The notes under the pieces: generated by a model
Seen by the model: only the letters and a program-made list of their open reading frames with translations
Database searches by the model: none
What the model was told of the DNA's origin: nothing
Source of the DNA: Desulfobulbaceae bacterium
GTDB taxonomy: Bacteria; Desulfobacterota; Desulfobulbia; Desulfobulbales; VMSU01
NCBI GenBank assembly: GCA_028718985.1
Contig: JAQUKQ010000007.1
Coordinates: forward strand, 1-59,193
DNA length: 59,193 bases
Reading direction: 5' to 3'
In this document: positions 6,751 to 14,435 of the stretch, piece by piece
Layout of the letters: each line of letters begins with the position of its first letter
Numbering within the stretch: position 1 is the stretch's first letter
Translations under genes and position numbers: made by a program

Positions 6751-9075
6751 TCACGCCAACACCTCCACCCGTCGCCCAGCGCAATCCAAGTGCAGACGCG
6801 TGACTTGCGACCAGCGACGATACAGCACCTCGCCAGCGCCGATGACAGCAGGCAAGCCCATCTCCCCGGCACGAATCGCCATGTGCGAATTGGTTCCGCC
6901 CCAAGCGGTAATCAGCCCAGCAATAGGGTAGGCAAACAGCCAGTCGAAACCGGGGTCGGCATTGGAAATGCAAACGATGGCTCCAGTCAGGAGATCACGT
7001 TTATCACATCCCACCACCGGTGCGGTCACCTGTTTTTGAGTAATGAAATTGGGTGCAGCCGTCGGCCACTCGAATGCCCAGACATTTTCCGGGCTGGAGA
7101 TGACTGGCGGCAAGGCCACGACAAGAGTTTCTAAGTAACGCTTCTTGCCCTGCTCGATGGCGCGGGTCAAAACATCACGGGGGTCTGCCGCCGCAACATG
7201 CAACTCCTGCAAGGCTGCAATGCCGCAGAATGCCATGTCTTCCCGGCTGAAACCCCATTGCTCCCCGCAGGCTGCCGCCAGCGACAAAGCGTCCGACAGA
7301 TTGCGAGTGAAATGGAATTTCGCCAGTTCGCGCAGCTCAATTCCCGCTTGCAAAAAATCAAAAAGTCCTACCCCGTCCGGATGCAAACCATGCATTTCTA
7401 GTAACCGCACAATTTCGCGCAATTGCGGCAATGTCAGCGCAAATGGCCTTGCTGGTTCCGGGTCAGGCAAGCGCTGGTTCCAATCGAAATAAAGTTCCGG
7501 TGCTTCATCGTAACGTGGTGATAAAATATCATAAGTGCCGGGCCGCAGGTGGCCGTAACGTGCGAGAAATGTAGCCTTGTCCAGCATCGCCCGATCCCGA
7601 CCTAACTGAGTGCTAACAGTAGATATGCTGGCCATGAACGCATCGTAATCCTCGGATGAAAATACTCCAACCGACACCAACGAACGCAGCATCTGCACTG
7701 CCACGAACCCAGCGCGTGCCAACCCGGCAAAAGGCAATGTGCCGTAACGTTTGGCATCCTCCAGCAACCAATAAATCCGTTCCAGCGGATCGGCATCAGA
7801 TGCCAGCAAGGCTTCACGTCGGTCATTCAGGGTTTCCAGCTTGGCGGCATCGGCGCGCCACAGCCCGTCCTTGGGATGCACAATGCGGTTGGTCAGCCGC
7901 CGCAGGCTATCGGCAATGACAGTGCGTTCCTCTCCCGAAAAACCTGCTTCTGCCAATCGCTCCAACCGCTGCGGCAAGTCCAGCGTGTAACAGGAAAAGA
8001 CAATCTCGAACTCCACCTTGTCGTGCAGCGTCGGCTCGGCCAGCAGGCGGTCGATGTAATGATCCACCAGTCGCCCCGCCAAGCCGTCGTCTAGATCTGC
8101 GGGGATGAAAGAATTAAAAGACAGCCGTACGTCGATGTACGGCTGTCCAAAAAAATGTGGCATAAGGGGAAAACTACGCAAATTACGGTAGCCGTAATTA
8201 TGTCGCTGATAAGCCCAGATGGCATCCGTTACCAGATCGCGATATAGCGACAATGCTAGCGGTTTGGGTCGGATACCAATTATTTCGGCCGGATTCCAGT
8301 CCGGCATCACCCCATATACCGTGCGCCGCCCCATGAGAAAAGGATGCGGGCGCATTCCGCGTGTAACTTTTTCGGCAATAAGCGTAAGCCTCTGCGCCTG
8401 CACTTCAGGTGGTTCACTGGCTGTCGGTAGCACCAATGGACGCACCTGCAATAGCCATAAAACTTCAGTGTCATCTTCACGGGTGACAGCAAATTCGCAA
8501 TCCAATGGTACCCCGCTAAACAGTGCCAGCAATTCATCCAGCAAAGCCATCACGCCAGTTAATTCAGGTGAGGGCATAAACGGCGATAGAGCCGCACACT
8601 GCCATGTACGTCCATCATTCCCCCCGGTCACGCTTGTGGTGTCTGGCCCTTCGCTCCAGTTCACTACCCGGTAGGGCGCACAGGTATTGGGGTCATGGGA
8701 AAACGCCACCCCCGAACGCACCACGTTTTGCAGCATGGGTTGAATCAGTACCTCATCGGAATCGTTTGCTTCGCCATAGGAGTCGATCACCTGTTCGACA
8801 GCGCTTTCTATCTCTGCTACTGATACATCCTGTAGCGTAAGAAAAGCTCCGGCGTTAGACTTACTCGCCTCATCCTCCTGTTGGCAACTGGAACGCACAA
8901 TCCATGGAGCAACACCCAGAGATGAAAAAACCTGCACGAGGGTGCTTTCACGATCTTGTTGCCAATCAGCCACCGTTAACCGCACTAGCGGCGCCATACG
9001 GGCAGACTTCAGCCTGCCTTGTAGCAGGGCCAATGTACCGGCCTTGGTGGAAAATGAGAGTGTATTAAATGACAT
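6751..9075 (-). CDS. PEP-synthase-like kinase, probable L-glutamine kinase (Cj1418-like)
   Basis: A 774-residue protein with the three-part plan of PEP synthase-type kinases: an ATP-grasp N-terminal domain (VRSSCQQEDEASKSNAGAF, EVLIQPMLQNVVRSGVAFSH, LQVRPLVLP, residues about 55-220), a helical linker, and a C-terminal swivelling phosphohistidine domain ending GGTNSHMAIRAGEMGLPAVI with the catalytic His near residue 731. It lacks the C-terminal PEP-binding TIM barrel of true PEP synthase. This size and layout match C. jejuni Cj1418, which phosphorylates the amide nitrogen of L-glutamine with ATP, the first committed step to the capsular phosphoramidate. The next two genes downstream correspond to the enzymes acting on its product. 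The gene starts 9 bases after the methyltransferase stop. Misannotation as PEP synthase or phosphotransferase is likely. Confidence 0.85.
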   Translation of the reverse strand: MSFNTLSFSTKAGTLALLQGRLKSARMAPLVRLTVADWQQDRESTLVQVFSSLGVAPWIVRSSCQQEDEASKSNAGAFLTLQDVSVAEIESAVEQVIDSYGEANDSDEVLIQPMLQNVVRSGVAFSHDPNTCAPYRVVNWSEGPDTTSVTGGNDGRTWQCAALSPFMPSPELTGVMALLDELLALFSGVPLDCEFAVTREDDTEVLWLLQVRPLVLPTASEPPEVQAQRLTLIAEKVTRGMRPHPFLMGRRTVYGVMPDWNPAEIIGIRPKPLALSLYRDLVTDAIWAYQRHNYGYRNLRSFPLMPHFFGQPYIDVRLSFNSFIPADLDDGLAGRLVDHYIDRLLAEPTLHDKVEFEIVFSCYTLDLPQRLERLAEAGFSGEERTVIADSLRRLTNRIVHPKDGLWRADAAKLETLNDRREALLASDADPLERIYWLLEDAKRYGTLPFAGLARAGFVAVQMLRSLVSVGVFSSEDYDAFMASISTVSTQLGRDRAMLDKATFLARYGHLRPGTYDILSPRYDEAPELYFDWNQRLPDPEPARPFALTLPQLREIVRLLEMHGLHPDGVGLFDFLQAGIELRELAKFHFTRNLSDALSLAAACGEQWGFSREDMAFCGIAALQELHVAAADPRDVLTRAIEQGKKRYLETLVVALPPVISSPENVWAFEWPTAAPNFITQKQVTAPVVGCDKRDLLTGAIVCISNADPGFDWLFAYPIAGLITAWGGTNSHMAIRAGEMGLPAVIGAGEVLYRRWSQVTRLHLDCAGRRVEVLA

Positions 9076-9084
9076 CTGCTTATC

Positions 9085-9831
9085 TTACGCCAACTGGGCA
9101 ACCCAAATGTTGGTTGAATAGGGAATTTTGATCGTGTCTTGCCCCAGCCCTTTCAGGTAATCTTCAATAGCCTGAACCACTCCGGGGAAAGAGTCACCTG
9201 CTTGACGGGCAAGCGTGGCATGTGATCGCCATGCTTCCACGCATTTCTCGATGGACTGCTCGTGCAACACGCTAGAATCTAGATGCACCACCGACAAGAA
9301 CAGGCCACTATCCTCAATCATGGCAGTCTGATTTTCACGACGCGTGCCATAGCCATAGTCCGGCACCGAATCCTTAATGATTGATTCGATGCTCTCCTGA
9401 ATTGGATCATCCAGCCGGCGGTGGTTCCACATACAAGTAAACCAGCCCTTCGGCTTGAGAATACGTGCTGTTTCCTTGAGTGCTAACTGACGGTCACACA
9501 CATTGAATGAGCTACCAAAGGTAACTATATCAAAGGTATTGCTGGCTTGACCAGTCTGCTCGCCAGTACCCTCAAACCAGCGCACATTCGGCAAAGAGGC
9601 GGTACGCTTGGTGCCGTTAGCACGCATTGCGTCATTTGGCTCCACTGCCGCCACATCAAATCCTCGGACCGCCAGCATCAACGTTAAGTGTGCAACGCCA
9701 GCACCTATGTCACACACCTTGCCAGTTGTCAGTCCAGCAATCGCCAACATCGCGTCAATCGCCGCTTCGGAGTAGTCAGGGCGATTAAGATAAGCCTCCG
9801 CCAGTGTAGTGTAATCCCATTCTGTTTTCAT
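9085..9831 (-). CDS. Class I SAM methyltransferase, candidate for O-methylation of phosphoramidate
   Basis: A 248-residue methyltransferase. KVCDIGAGVAHLTLMLAVRG is SAM motif I, VAAVEPNDAMRA the acidic loop, FDIVTFGSSFNVCD motif IV, and ARILKPKGWFTCMWNHRR motif VI. The ATG at 9831 overlaps the stop of the upstream kinase as ATGA, so the two are translationally coupled. It lies inside the phosphoramidate block between the APS-kinase-like gene and the glutamine kinase. In C. jejuni, Cj1419 and Cj1420 are the two methyltransferases encoded next to Cj1418, so this is the best candidate for the enzyme that puts the methyl group on the phosphoramidate. The role is from gene order, not from a residue I can point to. 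Confidence 0.82.
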   Translation of the reverse strand: MKTEWDYTTLAEAYLNRPDYSEAAIDAMLAIAGLTTGKVCDIGAGVAHLTLMLAVRGFDVAAVEPNDAMRANGTKRTASLPNVRWFEGTGEQTGQASNTFDIVTFGSSFNVCDRQLALKETARILKPKGWFTCMWNHRRLDDPIQESIESIIKDSVPDYGYGTRRENQTAMIEDSGLFLSVVHLDSSVLHEQSIEKCVEAWRSHATLARQAGDSFPGVVQAIEDYLKGLGQDTIKIPYSTNIWVAQLA

Positions 9832-10370
9832 CTACCGTCTCTTTCTTTAAGTTGCTTCATCAAACATTCCGCCACTGCACTTATGGATCTTGATGGATCA
9901 AATTCTACTACCCAATCTGCTGTTTCCGGCTCATCTATGGGCAGATCCAGCCCGGCGACATCAGCAAGCTCACCAGAGTCAAACCTGCTGTAAATCGATT
10001 TCGAATCACGACGGCGTAATTCTTCTATCGGGACCTTCAGGTACACCTCAAAATAGTTTGGCAGGTTCGTACGGTTCCAAGCGTAAATTTCGTGAAACAA
10101 AGAGATGGTGGCAATCACCACCGTCAGCCCCTGCCCAACAATAATCCGGCACAGGTGGGCATATTGGAAGGCCAATGCCAGCCTCCCCTCACGTCCGTGG
10201 TTTTTGTTATTGTTTGCCGCTGCACCAAAGACCTCGCGCAGTTCATCGCCATCCAACATGACGACAGCCCTACCTTGCGCACGAAGCCTCCCGGCCATTT
10301 CTAGTGCCAACGTCGTTTTGCCGGCCCCAGACAGGCCGCAAATCCACAAGATATCGCCCGGTGGTTGCAT
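9828..10370 (-). CDS. APS-kinase-like enzyme, probable cytidine diphosphoramidate kinase (Cj1415-like)
   Basis: A 180-residue P-loop kinase: WICGLSGAGKTTLA (Walker A), VVMLDGDELREVFG (the DGD motif of APS kinases), and YLKVPIEELRRRDSKSIY. I start it at ATG 10370 (MQPPGDILWICG), directly after the TAA of the upstream gene; an in-frame ATG at 10424 would overlap that gene. The APS kinase family transfers phosphate to the 3'-OH of adenylyl sulfate. The C. jejuni relative Cj1415 instead makes 3'-phospho-cytidine-5'-diphosphoramidate. No sulfate-activation partner is nearby (sat is about 22 kb away and serves dissimilation), whereas all three other phosphoramidate enzymes are adjacent, so CDP-phosphoramidate is the more likely substrate. 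PAPS synthesis for the neighbouring sulfotransferase-like gene is the rival idea. Confidence 0.82.
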   Translation of the reverse strand: MQPPGDILWICGLSGAGKTTLALEMAGRLRAQGRAVVMLDGDELREVFGAAANNNKNHGREGRLALAFQYAHLCRIIVGQGLTVVIATISLFHEIYAWNRTNLPNYFEVYLKVPIEELRRRDSKSIYSRFDSGELADVAGLDLPIDEPETADWVVEFDPSRSISAVAECLMKQLKERDGR

Positions 10371-10371
10371 C

Positions 10372-11604
10372 TTAGACTCTCGCCGTTGGCCCACTGGGCA
10401 TCGAGTGTGCAAATTCGTGCACAAGTGTCTCCTCTTGCTTTTGACCTAATTGTTTCAGAAAGTTAGTGCGAATCCCTATATCCTTTTTCCACTGCAGTGT
10501 CGTTGTTGGCCAAGAACGCTTCGGTGCAGGGAAAAAAGGCAAGTCCATTGCCATCTGGATAAGTGCGCCTGCATAAATTGCCGGATATCTCAAGCTGGCG
10601 ATAGTTTTCCCAGCAGCGGAATACAGAAAACGATGGTCAGCATTAAACGCGCTCGGAGCTGCAATGGGTGCAGGCGGATTTGGTGATAATGACGGAGTAC
10701 TGTAAATATCACCCCACCATGGCAGGCCGAATGCTGTGGGATAATTCATGCAGTCAACCGATGGGGTTACTCCCATCCAGCAGGCCAAGTCGTCCAACTC
10801 CTTATGCATATAACTACGCAGGTCTTCGAGTTTGACTATACGCAACGAAATACCTGCTGCTCTCGCCAAATCTATACGTCTCCAGTCTTGAGCTAATATT
10901 TGCAGATAACGCTCAAACCATGCCCTGTGTTCTGCCACGTTACTCACGGCCAGAGGAACAAACCGTTCAAGAGAGCGGATCTGATCTGCTGGATTCCGGA
11001 CGGAAACGATAATCTTGTCTGGGGAAAGGATGTCTCCCCCCCTGCCCAAAGAGTTCGACGAAAGGTTACAAGTTTCCACCAACGCGTTGGGCCATAGCCA
11101 GTCGCCGTGGTGAAGGTGCATAAAAACGACCTTCGCCATGCTAAATTGTTGCCCTTGACACCACGCGTGCGCCAAGATCGCCGCGAAAAGAATCCGCCGA
11201 GCTTCATGACCGGGACCAGGCAGTAACTTAGCCATCACCTCACGAAATTTACTTGTTTCGACGACAACTCTGTCATCCATGTTACGGCCTAATCGCCCGC
11301 GAAGTAAAACCGACGCTTGACTGTCAAAGAGCGAATGATGCGTCGGATGCGCCACGAAGGCATCCGCGATTGCTAAGCCGCTCATTTCGCTGAGATTGGG
11401 GTTGGCGGCGACGAAATCGTAAAACTTGAAAGTATGGGGGATATGCAGTATCTCCGGATGACCATCAAGCAAGGCGTGGAGAAGCATAGAGCCGCTCCTG
11501 CCGCAAATAATGAGTTGAATCAGGGGAAGCAGCATAACTCGATCCAAATCCCCTAGTTCCGGCAAGGGACGATCATCGTTAGCTGGAAATACGATTAACC
11601 CCAT
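10372..11604 (-). CDS. Sulfotransferase-like protein, candidate polymer-modifying transferase
   Basis: A 410-residue protein. I choose ATG 11604 (MGLIVFPANDDRPL) because GGAGG precedes it by 6 bases; it overlaps the end of the exporter ATPase gene by 26 bases. LIQLIICGRSGSMLLHALLD (about residues 27-46) resembles the 5'-phosphosulfate-binding loop of sulfotransferases, usually PRSGSTLL, and IIVSVRNPADQIRSLERF is like the 3'-phosphate-binding segment. These loops bind the 5' group and 3'-phosphate of PAPS. In this operon the predicted donor, 3'-phospho-CDP-phosphoramidate, has the same 3'-phosphate feature, so the protein could transfer phosphoramidate rather than sulfate to the polysaccharide. 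That function is inference; the fold call is moderately secure. No signal peptide, so it should act in the cytoplasm before export. Confidence 0.7.
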   Translation of the reverse strand: MGLIVFPANDDRPLPELGDLDRVMLLPLIQLIICGRSGSMLLHALLDGHPEILHIPHTFKFYDFVAANPNLSEMSGLAIADAFVAHPTHHSLFDSQASVLLRGRLGRNMDDRVVVETSKFREVMAKLLPGPGHEARRILFAAILAHAWCQGQQFSMAKVVFMHLHHGDWLWPNALVETCNLSSNSLGRGGDILSPDKIIVSVRNPADQIRSLERFVPLAVSNVAEHRAWFERYLQILAQDWRRIDLARAAGISLRIVKLEDLRSYMHKELDDLACWMGVTPSVDCMNYPTAFGLPWWGDIYSTPSLSPNPPAPIAAPSAFNADHRFLYSAAGKTIASLRYPAIYAGALIQMAMDLPFFPAPKRSWPTTTLQWKKDIGIRTNFLKQLGQKQEETLVHEFAHSMPSGPTARV

Positions 11605-13366
11605 CGCTTGCCTCCAATAGGGACCAATGTCCATTACCCACAAACGCTGTATTGCTTGTAAGCAAATTGCCGATTACTTCAAATTCAAGTACGTCAGGCT
11701 GCGACAAGTAAACATCGGGGTTTATCGAATAAAAAAGATGCTGTTCTCTATCCAGGTAGCCTTGCTTCGCAATGAAAACCCAGAGAGAGAAGGTTCCCGA
11801 TCCAAAAATGACCCTGTCAATATCCAGACGTATGGTCCCTCTCGGTGAGTTCCCATCAAGTCGCAGGTCTCGCGTCAGGATACGGCAGATATTTTCACGT
11901 GTGCCGGCACGAAAAACAACCAAACAGATATCACAACACTCGGACAACTCAGGGTCAACCACCCGATAGTCAAGCATAAAGCTTGCAGCCTCCCCATGCT
12001 TGACCTGAAACGTCGCCTTGTTTTGCCTATTAAGGAGGGCAACTCCTTCGATCAGCACAGCCCCTGTCCCCTGCTGGCCCGTCGTATTAACCTGGCCTGA
12101 AGCGCTACCAACACAGAGTTCATTAGCATCATCGATAACGTTCAGAATTACTGTCTCCCACGTGGCAGGAGAGATCTCCAACGGACAAAGTTGGAAATGT
12201 CGCCCCCCCACATCGAGTTCGCCAACCAGAGTCGCATCCTGCTCGCACCACGCTAAAACCCTTAATTCCAATTGCTTCGTACCAACTGCTTTTGAAAACG
12301 AGAGCCGAGGCAATTCAAAGCGGACAGCAACTTTATGAAAGATACCATGATTGATCATCCAGCGCCCCCTATGCCCGAAGTGATTGTCTTCCTTACCCCA
12401 AGTCGAACCTTCAACTATTACATCTGAAGCTCCACCGGGGATAAGGGTGTCCCAATCCACTGCGGCTAGATCTGTGTCGCCAGCAGTCAAGGCCAATCGA
12501 GAAAAGAACACCGGATCTTTTAAGGGCCTGCCTTCCGGCGTTCTCAGTTCCAGATAGACTACGACATTATCATTGCTGGTCCTTTGAAGGGCCATAAGAA
12601 CCTTCTTTTTCAGCCGCGCTTCTTCTTGGACTCTAATGGAATCTTCATATCCACGCACCACCACCTCTGGAACATCATCGAGCAATATACGTCCATGATC
12701 AACCCATATCATGCGATTGCAGAGCTTTTGGGCACTGTAAATATCGTGGCTGACCAAGATCAACGTAGTATATCCGCCGCTGCAAAGCTCCTCGATCCGC
12801 TCGAAGCTCTTTTTTGCGAAATAAGAATCTCCCACCGAGAGAATTTCGTCAATTACTAGCAATTCTGGCTGCATGACGGTAGATGCGGCGAACATTAACC
12901 GTGCGCCCATGCCTGTGGAATAGGTTTTCACCGGCTGATCAATGTATTCCTCAAGCTCCGAGAATTCGATAATCCCGAACAACTTTTCCTTTGCCTCTTC
13001 ACCAGCAATGCCGAGATGTGCGAGGTAGGAAAGCACGTTTTCCCGGCCGGTAAATTCCGGGTGGAAGGTTGTGCCAATCTGGAGGAGTGCACTGGCCTTC
13101 GAGTTGACAACAAGCGAACCAGAGGTGGGCAGGGTGACGCCTGTGATCAACTTTAGCAAGGTGCTCTTGCCCGCGCCATTACGCCCAATCAAGGCCAACT
13201 TTTCACCCCGTCGAATATCGAGGTTCATGCTATGCAAGGCATGATGTTCTGAATACTTATCACTACCACGAAGCAGACCAAGCACATCGAGAAATCGGTA
13301 ATGCGATTTAGTATATAGACGATATGTTTTGGTTAAATTCCTGGCGGATATAATAACCTCACTCAT
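11579..13366 (-). CDS. wzt: Polysaccharide ABC exporter ATPase with long C-terminal domain
   Basis: A 595-residue ATPase starting at ATG 13366 (MSEVIISARNLTKTYRLY), overlapping the permease gene by 8 bases. Walker A is IGRNGAGKSTLLKL, signature YSTGMGARLMFA, Walker B ELLVIDEILSVGD and the H-loop LILVSHD, all in the first 230 residues, matching Wzt/KpsT/RfbB exporters. The remaining ~350 residues are unusually long for the family (KpsT has none; E. coli O9a Wzt has about 200) and look beta-rich, with two possible jelly-roll modules (LELRVLAWCEQDATLVGELD; FSLWVFIAKQGYLDREQHLF). In O9a the extra domain binds the modified chain end and couples capping to export; a similar gate is plausible here. 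It sits directly upstream of the chemical-modification genes. Confidence 0.93.
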   Translation of the reverse strand: MSEVIISARNLTKTYRLYTKSHYRFLDVLGLLRGSDKYSEHHALHSMNLDIRRGEKLALIGRNGAGKSTLLKLITGVTLPTSGSLVVNSKASALLQIGTTFHPEFTGRENVLSYLAHLGIAGEEAKEKLFGIIEFSELEEYIDQPVKTYSTGMGARLMFAASTVMQPELLVIDEILSVGDSYFAKKSFERIEELCSGGYTTLILVSHDIYSAQKLCNRMIWVDHGRILLDDVPEVVVRGYEDSIRVQEEARLKKKVLMALQRTSNDNVVVYLELRTPEGRPLKDPVFFSRLALTAGDTDLAAVDWDTLIPGGASDVIVEGSTWGKEDNHFGHRGRWMINHGIFHKVAVRFELPRLSFSKAVGTKQLELRVLAWCEQDATLVGELDVGGRHFQLCPLEISPATWETVILNVIDDANELCVGSASGQVNTTGQQGTGAVLIEGVALLNRQNKATFQVKHGEAASFMLDYRVVDPELSECCDICLVVFRAGTRENICRILTRDLRLDGNSPRGTIRLDIDRVIFGSGTFSLWVFIAKQGYLDREQHLFYSINPDVYLSQPDVLEFEVIGNLLTSNTAFVGNGHWSLLEASDGVNRISS

Positions 13367-14180
13367 AATCCACCAACGCCCCTTTGAATCGTTGAATAAA
13401 CGTCGCACCTAACACGAAAGCACCTGTTGAGATAACAACAAAAATAGCAAGCATGATTGGTGAGGCTTTGTGACTGGATAACAATACAACCCTGTATGCC
13501 TCGCAAAGATAGGTGACCGGATTTAGCCATAAAACGATCTGTAATTTTCTGGGAACCATATCGGCACGGAATCCGATCGGGGAAAGAAACATAAGTAGCA
13601 TAAGTAAGAGATTAACAAAATGGGTGATATCTTGCACGACTAGAGCGAGGGCTGAAAGAAAAAAGACTATACCAATGAGAAAAAGAAACTGAAAGGCGAA
13701 CACGAACGGCAAGGCAACGAGTGCCGGAGAAAGCTGACCATTCATCGCCGACAGACATACGACAATGCCCAAACTGACCACCTGGGCCGCAAGGGTAGCG
13801 GCAACAGCTCGTATCGGTATGATTTCGATTGGCAACATGACATTCTTGACGAGATGGATATTCTGCTTGATAGACTGGGTGCCCGCCTGGATCGCCTCGC
13901 TGAGGCCGATAAATGGCACCAGCCCAGCAAATACGTAAAGCACATAGTCCATCTCGCTGTAACCAGGGAAACGCATTTTGAAGACAACCAGATAAACAAA
14001 CAGATAAATACAGAGAAGAAGCAGAGGATACAAGACGACCCAAAATATACCAAGCGCCGACCCTGCATAGCGCTTTGAGATTTCAACCTTTGTCGTGGCG
14101 ATAAGTATTCGCCGATAGTGCACCATCAGAACAAGCATCTGATTGCTTGACCGCATCAGGGCACGTATAAAACCTATCAT
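13359..14180 (-). CDS. wzm: Polysaccharide ABC exporter permease
   Basis: A 273-residue inner-membrane protein of the ABC-2 type (Wzm/RfbD/KpsM). Membrane spans are visible at LGIFWVVLYPLLLLCIYLFV, DYVLYVFAGLVPFIGL, VSLGIVVCLSAMN, FVFAFQFLFLIGIVFFLSAL, HFVNLLLMLLMFLSPIGF and PIMLAIFVVISTGAFVLGAT. KVEISKRYAGSALGIFW near the N-terminus and LNPVTYLCEAYR are characteristic of the family. It pairs with the overlapping ATPase gene to move a finished glycan across the inner membrane. No Wzx or Wzy is seen in the window, so an ABC-dependent route is the only export system visible. About 255 AT-rich bases separate it from the heparinase-like gene upstream, which may hold a promoter for the export and modification genes. 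Confidence 0.94.
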   Translation of the reverse strand: MIGFIRALMRSSNQMLVLMVHYRRILIATTKVEISKRYAGSALGIFWVVLYPLLLLCIYLFVYLVVFKMRFPGYSEMDYVLYVFAGLVPFIGLSEAIQAGTQSIKQNIHLVKNVMLPIEIIPIRAVAATLAAQVVSLGIVVCLSAMNGQLSPALVALPFVFAFQFLFLIGIVFFLSALALVVQDITHFVNLLLMLLMFLSPIGFRADMVPRKLQIVLWLNPVTYLCEAYRVVLLSSHKASPIMLAIFVVISTGAFVLGATFIQRFKGALVDYE

Positions 14181-14435
14181 TTTAATGACCCATCCTCTTG
14201 AAAGTGAAATGCCAAAGAAACTCTTCCTTGTTTCTACGTACGATATCGTCGTTTACCAATTTTAGAGCTTGGCATGGTAGACGAAGGCTATGGGCCTGTA
14301 AAGAATTTTGTGTCACGCGTCTTGTATTTTCATTTTCTCTGTACACAAGCATTCTGCCCCAAAGCTGAAGAGGTCCTATTTAACAACTTCGCTGTACAAG
14401 CTTGTACTTTCGGGAAATATCATATCAAACTAAAA

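Noticed and set aside
6751-9075. Phosphoenolpyruvate synthase
   Set aside because: The C-terminal PEP-binding barrel is missing and the phosphohistidine domain is at the end of the protein; length and order fit glutamine kinase better.
9828-10370. Adenylylsulfate kinase for PAPS or sulfate assimilation
   Set aside because: The fold is right, but the surrounding genes form the phosphoramidate pathway and no assimilatory sulfate gene is near. PAPS supply to the sulfotransferase-like gene remains a minor alternative.
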